Positions 17,161-24,186 of a stretch of DNA of 64,000 bases are shown here, in pieces (position 1 is the first letter of the stretch; every line of letters begins with the position of its first letter). The translations under genes were made by a program, and so were the position numbers. The stretch lies in NCBI RefSeq assembly GCF_048060095.1, contig NZ_JBLUOA010000002.1:372001-436000 (forward strand), in the 5' to 3' direction. This DNA comes from JBLUOA01 sp048060095 (GTDB lineage Bacteria; Pseudomonadota; Alphaproteobacteria; Rhodobacterales; Rhodobacteraceae). The notes below the pieces were generated by a model. It was given only the letters and a program-made list of their open reading frames with translations. It had not been told where the DNA came from and made no database searches.

Positions 17161-18036
17161 ATGACATATCAATTGATCCTCGGCGACCGCAGCTATTCCA
17201 GTTGGTCCCTGCGCGGCTGGCTGCTGTTTGAAAACTTCGGCATCCCGGTAAATAGCCGCTTCGTCCACTTTGAAACCCGAGACGTGCGGGAACAAATGGC
17301 CGACTTTGCCCCAGCCCGAACGGTTCCGACGCTGATCACACCAGAGGGTGCGAGCGTTTCGGACTCGTTGCCAATTGCGGAGGAGCTTGCATCTCGCCAC
17401 CCCGACGCAGGGATATGGCCAACCGACCCATTGGCGCGCGCGACGGCACGAACACTCGCGGCAGAAATGCACGCGGGCTTCGCAGCACTTAGGGAAGACT
17501 GCCCGATGAACCTGCGCGTCGCTTATTCCGGCTATGCGCCGTCCGAGGCGGTAACCGCCGACGTCCGCAGATTGGAAGAGATTTGGGGCCACGCACGCAC
17601 CACCTGCACCCCGTCCGGGCCGTGGCTTTGCGGCGATTATTGCGCGGCGGATGTCTTCTATGCCCCCGTCGCCGCACGGATCGCGGGGTATGGGCTGGAT
17701 GTAAACGAGCAGGCCAAAGCCTACGTCGCTGCACATCTTTCCGACCCCGCCTTCCGCCGCTGGCGGGCGATGGGGCTGATTCAGGGTGAAAGCCTGCCAT
17801 GGTATGCGCGTGAATACGCGACGCGAGACTGGCCCGGCCCGCCGCCACTCGCGGCAAAAGCAGTTGATGGCGGCATGGCAGAGAACGAAACCTGCCCCTA
17901 TTCCGGCAAGCCAGTCACTCATTTGATGGAGATCGAAGCGCGTATTTTTGGCTTCTGCAATGCCTTCTGCCGCGACAAGACCGTAGCCGACCCGGCAGCG
18001 TGGCCCGCATTTATGGCCATTTACGGCCTTATGTAG
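17161..18036 (+). CDS. glutathione S-transferase with C-terminal Cys-rich extension; last codons replaced by an insertion
   Basis: Residues 1-80 are a thioredoxin-fold GST domain (YSSWSLRGW near 12-20, glutathione site RTVPTLI and SDSLPIAEEL) and about 90-205 the helical domain. An unusual tail of about 45 residues follows with CPYSGKPV, then GFCNAFCRD, about 25 residues later, resembling a YHS-type metal-binding module. The present last residues, GLM, and the stop TAG are encoded by the left end of the mobile element at 18025. The bases after the element's right end (GAT TCC TAA at 21255) restore the original ending Asp-Ser-stop. The protein probably still works because only the last two residues changed. 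Confidence 0.88.
   Translation: MTYQLILGDRSYSSWSLRGWLLFENFGIPVNSRFVHFETRDVREQMADFAPARTVPTLITPEGASVSDSLPIAEELASRHPDAGIWPTDPLARATARTLAAEMHAGFAALREDCPMNLRVAYSGYAPSEAVTADVRRLEEIWGHARTTCTPSGPWLCGDYCAADVFYAPVAARIAGYGLDVNEQAKAYVAAHLSDPAFRRWRAMGLIQGESLPWYAREYATRDWPGPPPLAAKAVDGGMAENETCPYSGKPVTHLMEIEARIFGFCNAFCRDKTVADPAAWPAFMAIYGLM
18015..18024. repeat. left copy of 10-bp target-site repeat
   Basis: GGCCATTTAC stands directly before the left inverted end of the element. An identical copy stands directly after the right end at 21245. It lies inside the glutathione S-transferase reading frame (codons for Ala-Ile-Tyr). IS1595 elements usually leave 8 bp as I recall, so two of the ten bases could be chance. 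Confidence 0.85.
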
Positions 18037-18049
18037 GAAACGCACCAAG
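18025..18049 (+). repeat. left terminal inverted repeat of the element
   Basis: Twenty-five bases beginning GGCCTTATGTAGG and ending CGCACCAAG. They are the exact reverse complement of 21220-21244, with no mismatch, and the similarity stops abruptly inside. The first bases also supply codons Gly-Leu-Met and a TAG stop to the interrupted glutathione S-transferase gene. Confidence 0.92.
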
Positions 18050-18066
18050 CCCGCGAGGGCTGAGCG

Positions 18067-18663
18067 ATGAATAGGACTCCACAACCTGATTTCGCTCCGT
18101 TATCGTGGGTTGTCGCTGGTTTTTCGGGCCTGATTATCTACGCTGTTGCCGTATTTATTTACGGCACCGGGCAACAGCGTTCAGTTCGTTCGCGCTATGA
18201 CGCCAAGTTCATGCAGGAGGCTGGCGGCGTTGACCCGTTGGCCAGAGTTTTCGAGGGGAAGCGAATCTACTTGAATGATTTTGTTTTGCCTTCGAATCCC
18301 CAAGTTATCGGAAAGACCTTTGTGGACTGTGAAATTGTTGGCCCATCCAATATGTATTTTGAGGCCGATAACTCGATTGATGATGTAAAGCCAGGATTAG
18401 TAGATGCTGTTTCGCTCTCCGGCGAACGTCAATTTTTTAACGGCATTCTGTTCCGAAACTGCAAATTCCGGGGGTGCACGTTTCACCGTGTAACTCTCTT
18501 CTTTCAGCCGGTGGAGTCTCTGAGAATACAGCACCTTGCTTGGCTCAACTGGATTTCACCATTACCAACGGCGGACCTGCTATCGGACTTGGAAAAGCCT
18601 AGCTTAATCGAAGATCAGTCTGACCAATCGCCTCCAGAGATTGAAGAAGAAAAGCAGCGCTGA
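18067..18663 (+). CDS. passenger membrane protein with pentapeptide-like domain
   Basis: A 198-residue protein that I do not recognise as a named family. One hydrophobic segment, WVVAGFSGLIIYAVAVFIYG (about 14-33), anchors it in the membrane. The soluble part contains short Phe/Cys/Asn-spaced units such as KTFVDCEIVG and ILFRNCKFRGCTFHRV (about 128-143) that look like pentapeptide-repeat turns, and ends in an acidic, Glu-rich tail. Its start is 17 bases after the left inverted repeat. It is AT-richer than the flanking chromosome. The last 65 bases overlap the opposite-strand gene at 18599. Function unknown. Confidence 0.6.
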   Translation: MNRTPQPDFAPLSWVVAGFSGLIIYAVAVFIYGTGQQRSVRSRYDAKFMQEAGGVDPLARVFEGKRIYLNDFVLPSNPQVIGKTFVDCEIVGPSNMYFEADNSIDDVKPGLVDAVSLSGERQFFNGILFRNCKFRGCTFHRVTLFFQPVESLRIQHLAWLNWISPLPTADLLSDLEKPSLIEDQSDQSPPEIEEEKQR

Positions 18664-18808
18664 ATTTGCCGCGTGACAGCTTGTTGCGAATATTTACCTC
18701 TTTTTCATCAATTAGTTCAGCCAGTTGGGAGTAGGTTACTCCTTTTCGTTTTAACTCGGCCTTCAAGAGGTTCGCGGCCTTCGCTTCCCATTCGTTTTGT
18801 GTCGGCAT
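18599..18808 (-). CDS. short HTH-like protein (DUF6471 type)
   Basis: A 69-residue soluble protein, MPTQNEWEAKAANLLKAELK..., with a helix-turn-helix pattern: YSQLAELIDEKEVNIRNKLSRG (about 25-46) resembles the lambda-repressor-type recognition helices. I recall the conserved ANLLKAELKRKG and NIRNKLSRGKF segments as DUF6471, a family of unknown role; the assignment is from memory. It is transcribed away from the transposase gene, and a GTATCACC / GGTGATAC inverted repeat lies in the shared upstream region, so it may repress itself and the transposase. This is inference. Confidence 0.68.
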   Translation of the reverse strand: MPTQNEWEAKAANLLKAELKRKGVTYSQLAELIDEKEVNIRNKLSRGKFSAAFLLQSLEAIGQTDLRLS

Positions 18809-18866
18809 GTATCACCCGTAGCGTTAAAAGTATCTTTTTCATTACTTATGCCCTTGTAGGTGATAC
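18809..18866. promoter_or_regulatory. inverted repeat between the HTH-like gene and the transposase gene
   Basis: GTATCACC at 18809-18816, directly next to the start codon of the HTH-like gene, is mirrored by GGTGATAC at 18859-18866, 30 bases before the transposase start. The 42 bases between are AT-rich and would hold both promoters. A plausible operator pair for the HTH-like protein. Confidence 0.4.
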
Positions 18867-18895
18867 GTCAACGCACTATATCTGTTACATAGGTA

Positions 18896-19873
18896 ATGGA
18901 TACGATACAAATGGCACAGCACTTTCTTCTCTCAGCAGCATCCCGCACCCTAAGCCTTCGTTCGATCTACAAGGCAGGTGAAGATGCGGCGTATCAGACA
19001 TTCTGCGAAATGCGCTGGCCTGAAACCAATGGCGAAGCGGTTTGCCCTCGTTGTGGCAACCACGAAACCTACACCATCACCACACGCCGCAAGTTCAAGT
19101 GTAAGGGCTGTGCGCACCAGTTTTCGGTTACGTCCGGCACGATCTTCGCCAGCCGCAAGATGGACTTTGTAGACCTGCTGGCCGCGATCTGCATCATCGT
19201 GAACGCTTCCAAGGGCGTTTCCATGGTGCAGCTTTCCCGTGATCTGGACTGCCAATACAAAACGGCCTTCGTGCTGGCCCACAAGCTGCGCGAAGCAATG
19301 GCAGAAGAAATCCACACGGGCGAGGTTCTGGAAGGGCACATTGAAATCGATGGCGCGTATTTCGGAGGTCATGTTCGCCCCGCCAACGTGAAAGAAAACC
19401 GCGTTGATCGCCGCAAGAAAGAACACCAAACAGGCAAGCGCCGCGTTGTTGTTGCGCTGCGTGAACGCGAAGGCCGCACACTACCTTTCGTCGCCATGAA
19501 TGAGTCCGAAGGCGTTGCATTGGCGAACGAGAATGTAGACCGCCTAGCAACCATGTCAGCCGACGAAGCAAGCCATTGGGATATGCTGCACAACGCATGG
19601 AACGTAGACCGCGTGAACCATAGTGAGTGCTACAGCGACCACGGCAAGCACACCAACATGGCGGAAAGCTACTTCTCACGCTTGCGCCGCATGGTCGTCG
19701 GTCAGCACCACCACGTTAGCCCGCAATATCTGCACCAGTATGCGAACCACGCTGCATGGTTGGAAGACAACCGCCGGAGCGACAACGGCGAACTTGCACA
19801 CCGCTTGGTTTCAAACGCGATGGACGCGCCTGTTAGCCGGAACTGGAAAGGGTATTGGCAGCGGGCAGCGTAA
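18896..19873 (+). CDS. IS1595-family transposase (ISXO2-like DDE domain)
   Basis: Catalyses transposition of the element. Residues 48-75 are a zinc ribbon (C50, C53, C69, C72) that typically follows the N-terminal helical part. The catalytic domain begins with HIEIDGAYFGG (first Asp at 152), then SADEASHWD (second Asp at 223), then KHTNMAESYFSRLRR (Asn254/Glu257), the order expected in this family. The frame is complete at 325 residues with no stop or frameshift, so it may be active. A second ATG at 18911 is an alternative start; neither has a strong ribosome binding site, which is common for transposases. Confidence 0.93.
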   Translation: MDTIQMAQHFLLSAASRTLSLRSIYKAGEDAAYQTFCEMRWPETNGEAVCPRCGNHETYTITTRRKFKCKGCAHQFSVTSGTIFASRKMDFVDLLAAICIIVNASKGVSMVQLSRDLDCQYKTAFVLAHKLREAMAEEIHTGEVLEGHIEIDGAYFGGHVRPANVKENRVDRRKKEHQTGKRRVVVALREREGRTLPFVAMNESEGVALANENVDRLATMSADEASHWDMLHNAWNVDRVNHSECYSDHGKHTNMAESYFSRLRRMVVGQHHHVSPQYLHQYANHAAWLEDNRRSDNGELAHRLVSNAMDAPVSRNWKGYWQRAA

Positions 19874-19942
19874 CGGTCGAGCATTGAAACCGGAAACCCA
19901 ATGGTCTATGTTTGTTCTACTAAGGAGACATAGAACAGCACC

Positions 19943-20386
19943 ATGAAAAGTAGCAAGACTGTAGCGAACGAGTTTGTAAGGCTCGCCCGCGATGCGGGGG
20001 AGTCCCTGACCCCTATGCAGGTTTTGAAGCTGGTCTATATCGCGCACGGGTGGATGCTCGCGTTATACAACCGTCCATTGATACGCGATGAAGTCCAAGC
20101 GTGGCAGTATGGCCCGGTCATTCCGATTCTCTATAACCAAGTGCGAAATTTCCGGAGCGGCCCAGTTACCGGCATTTCACCCGCCCACGGGGAAGCACTG
20201 GACTCGAATGAAGCCGATTTGGTCCGTCAAGTTTACGACCAGTATGGTCACCTCAGCGGCCCCGCTCTGTCTAGAATGACTCACGCAAAAGATACTCCGT
20301 GGGAATTGACATACGAGCCTAATAGCTTCGGATTGACTATCCCGAACGACCTGATTGAAGATCACTATTCGAGACTTGCTGGGTGA
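19943..20386 (+). CDS. Panacea-domain (SocA/DUF4065-type) antitoxin-like protein
   Basis: A 147-residue soluble protein. The pattern TPMQVLKLVYIAHGWMLALYNRPLI (about 23-47), then EVQAWQYGPVIPILYNQVR and a late LSRMTHAKDTPW is that of the Panacea/SocA-type domain. Proteins with this domain act as antitoxins against unrelated toxins, including small membrane proteins, and are encoded beside them. The stop overlaps the start of the next gene by four bases (GTGA), the classic layout of a toxin-antitoxin pair. AAGGAG lies about 14 bases before the ATG, rather far. Located between the transposase gene and the element's right end. Confidence 0.83.
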   Translation: MKSSKTVANEFVRLARDAGESLTPMQVLKLVYIAHGWMLALYNRPLIRDEVQAWQYGPVIPILYNQVRNFRSGPVTGISPAHGEALDSNEADLVRQVYDQYGHLSGPALSRMTHAKDTPWELTYEPNSFGLTIPNDLIEDHYSRLAG

Positions 20387-20778
20387 CTGAAAAGCAGCAA
20401 GAAAACAAAAAGATACCAGAACATTCGGCTGAAAAGGAAGCCGCTCAAAAGGACACGCCGTTCGACCGTAAGGCAACACAAGAGGCTAAACAGCTTTCGA
20501 GCGGCAGATCAGCGAAAGAGCTAGAAGAAGATGCTCGCAAAGCTGAGGCGCTCAGGACTGAGAAGTTTCGAAACCATTTTGAGATTCTGGCCGTTATTTC
20601 ACTATATATTGTTTGGGCTGCAATCGTCGCAGTCGGGTTAACTTGGCTATATCACCTGATAGCGCCTGCGTGTTGGCCACGATTGCCTGAAGAACAAGTA
20701 GGTAATATCCAAGCGATTGTGACAGGTGGTGTGATAGCCGGAATCGCAAGCGGCCACATGAAGAAGCGTCTGCATTAG
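20383..20778 (+). CDS. two-segment membrane protein coupled to the Panacea gene, candidate toxin
   Basis: A 131-residue protein from a GTG start that overlaps the previous stop. Residues 1-65 are highly charged and low in hydrophobics (many Lys, Glu, Gln, Ala), probably helical and cytoplasmic. A long hydrophobic stretch, ILAVISLYIVWAAIVAVGLTWLYHLI (about 68-93), is followed by a second, weaker one, NIQAIVTGGVIAGIASG. I know no named family. Translational coupling to a Panacea-domain gene suggests that it is the toxin partner, since membrane-acting toxins are known for that domain. Not proven: it could also be an unrelated passenger. Confidence 0.6.
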   Translation: MTEKQQENKKIPEHSAEKEAAQKDTPFDRKATQEAKQLSSGRSAKELEEDARKAEALRTEKFRNHFEILAVISLYIVWAAIVAVGLTWLYHLIAPACWPRLPEEQVGNIQAIVTGGVIAGIASGHMKKRLH

Positions 20779-21177
20779 CTAAGTCATTCGCCACATCGGA
20801 CTACGCCACTCATTCCCGCGCGTTGCCACACCCGCCCGCTTCAATTCGGACAAGCACCCCGCAACGCTTGGATAGATCGCGTCAGCGTCCAGTTCAGGCG
20901 CTTTACGCGCTATTCTCGCGCACAATTCCCGCGATGTAGCTGGACCCTCTCTCAGGGCGCTAACAACGGCTCTGCGACGGTTTGCCCGCCCCTTGAACCG
21001 ACGCGGCATTTTCTCTGGAACACGATAGGCGTTCGGGTCATGCCCTCGTAGTGCAAGCAGGGCATCAACGTGATTGAGGCCTTCTGCACCGTCGCGCACA
21101 ATCTCAGCGCGGACGTAATACAGGGCGCGGGCGATACTGGCCTCACTCAGTCGTTCCATTGAGACAGACTCTTTCAT
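20779..21177 (-). CDS. passenger protein of unknown function, possible winged-helix
   Basis: A 132-residue basic, soluble protein. Its middle is rich in Arg (PRRFKGRANRRRAVVSAL), and the C-terminal half (TSRELCARIARKAPELDADAIYPSVAGCLSELKRAGVATRG) has the helix spacing of a winged-helix DNA-binding domain. An internal ATG at 21159 could be the start. It ends directly at the stop of the convergent membrane-protein gene and starts 43 bases inside the right inverted repeat, so it is the last gene of the element. GC content is closer to the host than that of the other passengers. Function unknown. Confidence 0.6.
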   Translation of the reverse strand: MKESVSMERLSEASIARALYYVRAEIVRDGAEGLNHVDALLALRGHDPNAYRVPEKMPRRFKGRANRRRAVVSALREGPATSRELCARIARKAPELDADAIYPSVAGCLSELKRAGVATRGNEWRSPMWRMT

Positions 21178-21219
21178 ACCTCAAAAATGATTCACATAGC
21201 CGTTTCAATCAACTATGAT

Positions 21220-21244
21220 CTTGGTGCGTTTCCTACATAAGGCC
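21220..21244 (-). repeat. right terminal inverted repeat of the element
   Basis: Twenty-five bases ending CCTACATAAGGCC, the exact reverse complement of 18025-18049. Directly followed by the second copy of the 10-bp direct repeat. Confidence 0.92.
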
Positions 21245-21254
21245 GGCCATTTAC
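21245..21254. repeat. right copy of 10-bp target-site repeat
   Basis: GGCCATTTAC, identical to 18015-18024. Joined to the glutathione S-transferase frame, the bases that follow (GAT TCC TAA) give the ancestral C-terminus of that gene. Confidence 0.85.
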
Positions 21255-21311
21255 GATTCCTAAACCATGACTGCGTATCCGTTAACCAGTATTACGGTTG
21301 GCGGGGCAGCG

Positions 21312-22835
21312 ATGGTCGCACGGGCTTACACGGTCGCCTTTGAAGGGATCGAGGCGAAAGAGGTTGAGGTGCAATGTTCAGTTGCACCCGGCCTTCCGGC
21401 GTTCACAATCGTTGGCCTGCCCGACAAAGCGGTCAGCGAAGCGAAGGAGCGTGTGCGCGCCGCGCTGACCGCCCTGTCCATCGCGCTGCCGTCAAAGCGG
21501 ATCACGGTCAACCTGTCGCCCGCCGACATGCCGAAGGAAGGATCGCATTTCGACCTTCCCATCGCGCTGTCGCTGCTGGCCGCAATTGACATGATCCCGA
21601 CCGAGGATGTGGCCGAAACCGTCGCGCTGGGGGAACTGTCGCTTGACGGGTCGCTGGTGCAGGTGCTGGGCGCGCTGCCCGCGGCGATGGCGGCGGCGGA
21701 GTCCGGGCGAGCGCTGCTGTGCCCCGACGCCTGCGGCGCCGAGGCAGCGTGGGTCGGGGCGACAAAAGTCCTCGCCGCCAAGACCTTGGCGGAGGTTCTT
21801 CAACACTTCACCGGGCAAAAACCGCTGACCATCGCCGCGCCGGGCGAAGTTCACGCGCATTCCAAGACCCGCGACTTCCGCGATGTGAAAGGGCAGGAAC
21901 GGGCCAAGCGCGCGCTGGAAATTGCGGCGGCGGGGCGGCACCACGTTCTTATGATCGGTCCTCCGGGGTCGGGCAAATCCATGCTCGCCGCGCGCATGCC
22001 CGGCATCCTGCCGCCGCTGACCCCGGCGGAGGCGCTTGAAACGTCGATGATCCATTCGCTTTCGGGCCTGCTTGACGAAGGGGGTATTTCGCGCGATCGG
22101 CCGTTCCGCGAACCGCATCACACCGCGTCGATGGCGGCCATTGTCGGCGGCGGGCGCGGCGCGAAACCGGGGGAAATCTCACTCGCCCATAATGGGGTGC
22201 TGTTTATGGACGAATTCCCCGAATACCCTCGCGCCGTTCTGGAAACCCTGCGTCAACCGATTGAAACCGGCGAGGTTGTCGTCGCCCGCGCCAACGCCCA
22301 TGTGCGCTACCCCTGCCGGTTTTTGCTGGTCGCTGCCGCGAACCCCTGCAAATGCGGATATCTCAGCGACCCGTCCCGCGCCTGCGCGCGGGTGCCGAAT
22401 TGCGGGGATGACTACCTCGGGCGCATTTCTGGCCCGTTGATGGACCGCTTTGACCTGAGGATCGAAGTGCCGCCTGTCGCCTATTCCGACCTTAACCTGC
22501 CGTCGAACGGCGAAACCTCAGCCTCCATAGCTGACCGCATCGCGACCGCCCGACAGGTTCAGACAGCCCGCTTTGCGGACAGGCCTGATATGCGCGTCAA
22601 TGCGGACGCGGAAGGGCAAATTCTTGAAGATATCGCAATGCCCGACAGCGACGGTCGCGCCCTGCTTGCGAAGATTGCAGAACGCTTCGGCCTGTCCGCC
22701 CGTGCCTATCACCGCGTTCTGCGGGTCGCGCGCACGATTGCGGACCTTGATGCCGCGGAGACTGTGCAGAAACCCCATATCGCCGAGGCGGTCAGCTATC
22801 GCTTGCTGACTCCGGTCGCTGTTGCAGCAGAGTAG
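21312..22835 (+). CDS. comM: YifB/ComM-family AAA ATPase
   Basis: ComM is a hexameric helicase that drives branch migration of incoming DNA during natural transformation. Domains: an N-terminal Lon-C-like domain (about 1-165, opening MVARAYTVAFEGIEA), then a Mg-chelatase-type AAA domain with Walker A GPPGSGKS and Walker B LFMDEFPEY, a Cys-containing loop NPCKCGY ... CARVPNC, and a C-terminal Mg-chelatase lid. The ATG at 21312 gives 507 residues, close to E. coli's 506; a frame start at 21267 adds 15 residues without homology. The start is only 57 bases past the mobile element, which now separates it from the glutathione S-transferase gene that once lay about 50 bases upstream. Confidence 0.94.
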   Translation: MVARAYTVAFEGIEAKEVEVQCSVAPGLPAFTIVGLPDKAVSEAKERVRAALTALSIALPSKRITVNLSPADMPKEGSHFDLPIALSLLAAIDMIPTEDVAETVALGELSLDGSLVQVLGALPAAMAAAESGRALLCPDACGAEAAWVGATKVLAAKTLAEVLQHFTGQKPLTIAAPGEVHAHSKTRDFRDVKGQERAKRALEIAAAGRHHVLMIGPPGSGKSMLAARMPGILPPLTPAEALETSMIHSLSGLLDEGGISRDRPFREPHHTASMAAIVGGGRGAKPGEISLAHNGVLFMDEFPEYPRAVLETLRQPIETGEVVVARANAHVRYPCRFLLVAAANPCKCGYLSDPSRACARVPNCGDDYLGRISGPLMDRFDLRIEVPPVAYSDLNLPSNGETSASIADRIATARQVQTARFADRPDMRVNADAEGQILEDIAMPDSDGRALLAKIAERFGLSARAYHRVLRVARTIADLDAAETVQKPHIAEAVSYRLLTPVAVAAE

Positions 22836-22837
22836 CC

Positions 22838-23779
22838 TTAGCCGATCCGCCCTTCGATGGCGCTCCAGATCTTGTCGGCGACGTTGATGCCGTCGAACCG
22901 CTCAAGCTCTTGAATACCGGTGGGGGAGGTCACGTTGATCTCGGTCAGATAGTCGCCGATCACGTCGATACCGACGAATATCTGGCCCTTCTCGCGCAAA
23001 AGCGGGCCGATTGCGGCGCAAATCTCTTCATCCCGCGGGCTTAGGCCGATTTTCTCGGGCCGCCCGCCGACGTGCATGTTCGACCGGGTTTCACCCTTCG
23101 CAGGCACGCGGTTGATCGCGCCAACAGCCTCACCATCAATCAGTATGATCCGCTTATCGCCGTTCGACACGTCGGGCAGGAATTTTTGGGCGATCAGCGG
23201 TTCGCGCGAAAAGCCGGTGAACAACTCGTGGAGCGATCCGAGGTTCCGGTCGTTCCGATCCAGCCGAAACACCCCCGCGCCGCCATTCCCGTAAAGCGGT
23301 TTCAGGATGATGTCACCATGCTCTTCCTTGAACGCCTTGATTGTGTCGAGGTCGCGCGCAATCGTTGTCGGCGGCGTCAGATCGGGGAAATCCAGAACCA
23401 GCAGCTTTTCCGGGTAGTTCCGCACCCAGAATGGATCATTGACCACCAGCGTATCGGGGTGAATCCGATCCAAAAGATGCGTCGTCGTGATATAGTTCAT
23501 GTCGAACGGCGGGTCTTGGCGTAGCCAGACAACATCCCAGTCGGCGAGGTTGATTTCCTGCTCCGCACCCAGCGAAAAGTGGTTGCCCTTCTCACGCCGC
23601 ACCTCAAGCGGCCAGCCGCGCGCGGTGATCCGGCCCGCCTGATAAGCGATCTTGTCGGGCGTGTAGTAGAACAGTTCATGCCCCCGCGCCTGCGCCTCTT
23701 CCGCGATCCGAAACGTGCTGTCCGCGTCGATGTCGATGGGGCCGATCGGGTCCATCTGGAACGCTACTTTCAAGGTCAT
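22838..23779 (-). CDS. gshB: glutathione synthetase
   Basis: Adds glycine to gamma-glutamylcysteine with ATP, the last step of glutathione synthesis, in the cytoplasm. The 313-residue ATP-grasp enzyme opens with the family pattern VAFQMDPIGPIDIDADSTF, and has WLRQDPPFDMNYI, ILKPLYGNGGAGVF (ATP loop) and GIDVIGDYLTEINVTSPTG (metal ligands). Follows yraN by 53 bases on the same strand and meets comM tail to tail with two bases between. Product used by the GST at 17161. Confidence 0.97.
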   Translation of the reverse strand: MTLKVAFQMDPIGPIDIDADSTFRIAEEAQARGHELFYYTPDKIAYQAGRITARGWPLEVRREKGNHFSLGAEQEINLADWDVVWLRQDPPFDMNYITTTHLLDRIHPDTLVVNDPFWVRNYPEKLLVLDFPDLTPPTTIARDLDTIKAFKEEHGDIILKPLYGNGGAGVFRLDRNDRNLGSLHELFTGFSREPLIAQKFLPDVSNGDKRIILIDGEAVGAINRVPAKGETRSNMHVGGRPEKIGLSPRDEEICAAIGPLLREKGQIFVGIDVIGDYLTEINVTSPTGIQELERFDGINVADKIWSAIEGRIG

Positions 23780-23832
23780 GGCGTCGTGTCCTTTGTCACA
23801 TCGCCTCTAAATGGCCGATGCCATCGCCGGGT

Positions 23833-24186
23833 TCAATGGCCGAAGGCATTTTCGATGATATGCACCGCTCCGGCGTCGTTGACGAGCGCTGCGTCAAACC
23901 GCATGTCCGTCAGTTGGCCAGCGGGTTCGCTCGCGATGAATTCCGATGCCGCCGCGTAGAGCCGCGCCATCTGTCGCTCGCCAAGGCGCAGAGCCGCACG
24001 GTCGAAACTGCGGCTTTTCTTAACCTCAACGAACACCAGCACGCCATCCAGCGCCACGATCAGATCAACCTCACCGCCCTTGCCGCGCCAGCGTTTTGCG
24101 CGCAGTTCCGCGCCGCGGTCGCGATAGTGGCCCAGCACGATTTCTTCCGCCGCGAGGCCCGCGTGATAGGAGGTTTCACCGCTCAT
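23833..24186 (-). CDS. YraN-family (UPF0102) nuclease-like protein
   Basis: A 117-residue protein of the YraN family, which has the fold of a PD-(D/E)XK endonuclease; no cellular role is established. The core GEVDLIVALDGVLVFVEVKKS (about 38-58) holds the Asp and the E-x-K expected at a metal-dependent nuclease site. The start overlaps the rsmI stop by four bases (ATGA). The order LpoA-like gene, rsmI, yraN is also seen in E. coli (lpoA-rsmI-yraN), here with the first gene divergent. Confidence 0.93.
   Translation of the reverse strand: MSGETSYHAGLAAEEIVLGHYRDRGAELRAKRWRGKGGEVDLIVALDGVLVFVEVKKSRSFDRAALRLGERQMARLYAAASEFIASEPAGQLTDMRFDAALVNDAGAVHIIENAFGH

Larger units (their letters stand above)
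18025..21244 (+). mobile_element. IS1595-family element with passenger genes
   Basis: A 3220-bp insertion. The outer 25 bases are perfect inverted repeats, and a 10-bp direct repeat flanks both ends, so the limits are exact. Inside are six genes: a membrane protein (+), a short DNA-binding-like protein (-), the transposase (+), a Panacea-domain protein (+) coupled to a membrane protein (+), and a small basic protein (-). Plain IS1595 elements are about 1 kb; passenger genes are known in some members of the family. Base composition is more AT-rich than both flanks. Intact ends, intact repeats and an open transposase frame point to a recent insertion. Confidence 0.9.

Noticed and set aside
17161..18036. 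Glutathione S-transferase gene as a pseudogene because of the insertion
   Set aside because: The insertion removes only two residues and supplies an in-frame stop, so the product is essentially complete.
18025..21244. Prophage or integrative plasmid remnant
   Set aside because: No integrase, phage structural or replication genes; perfect inverted ends and a DDE transposase identify a transposon.
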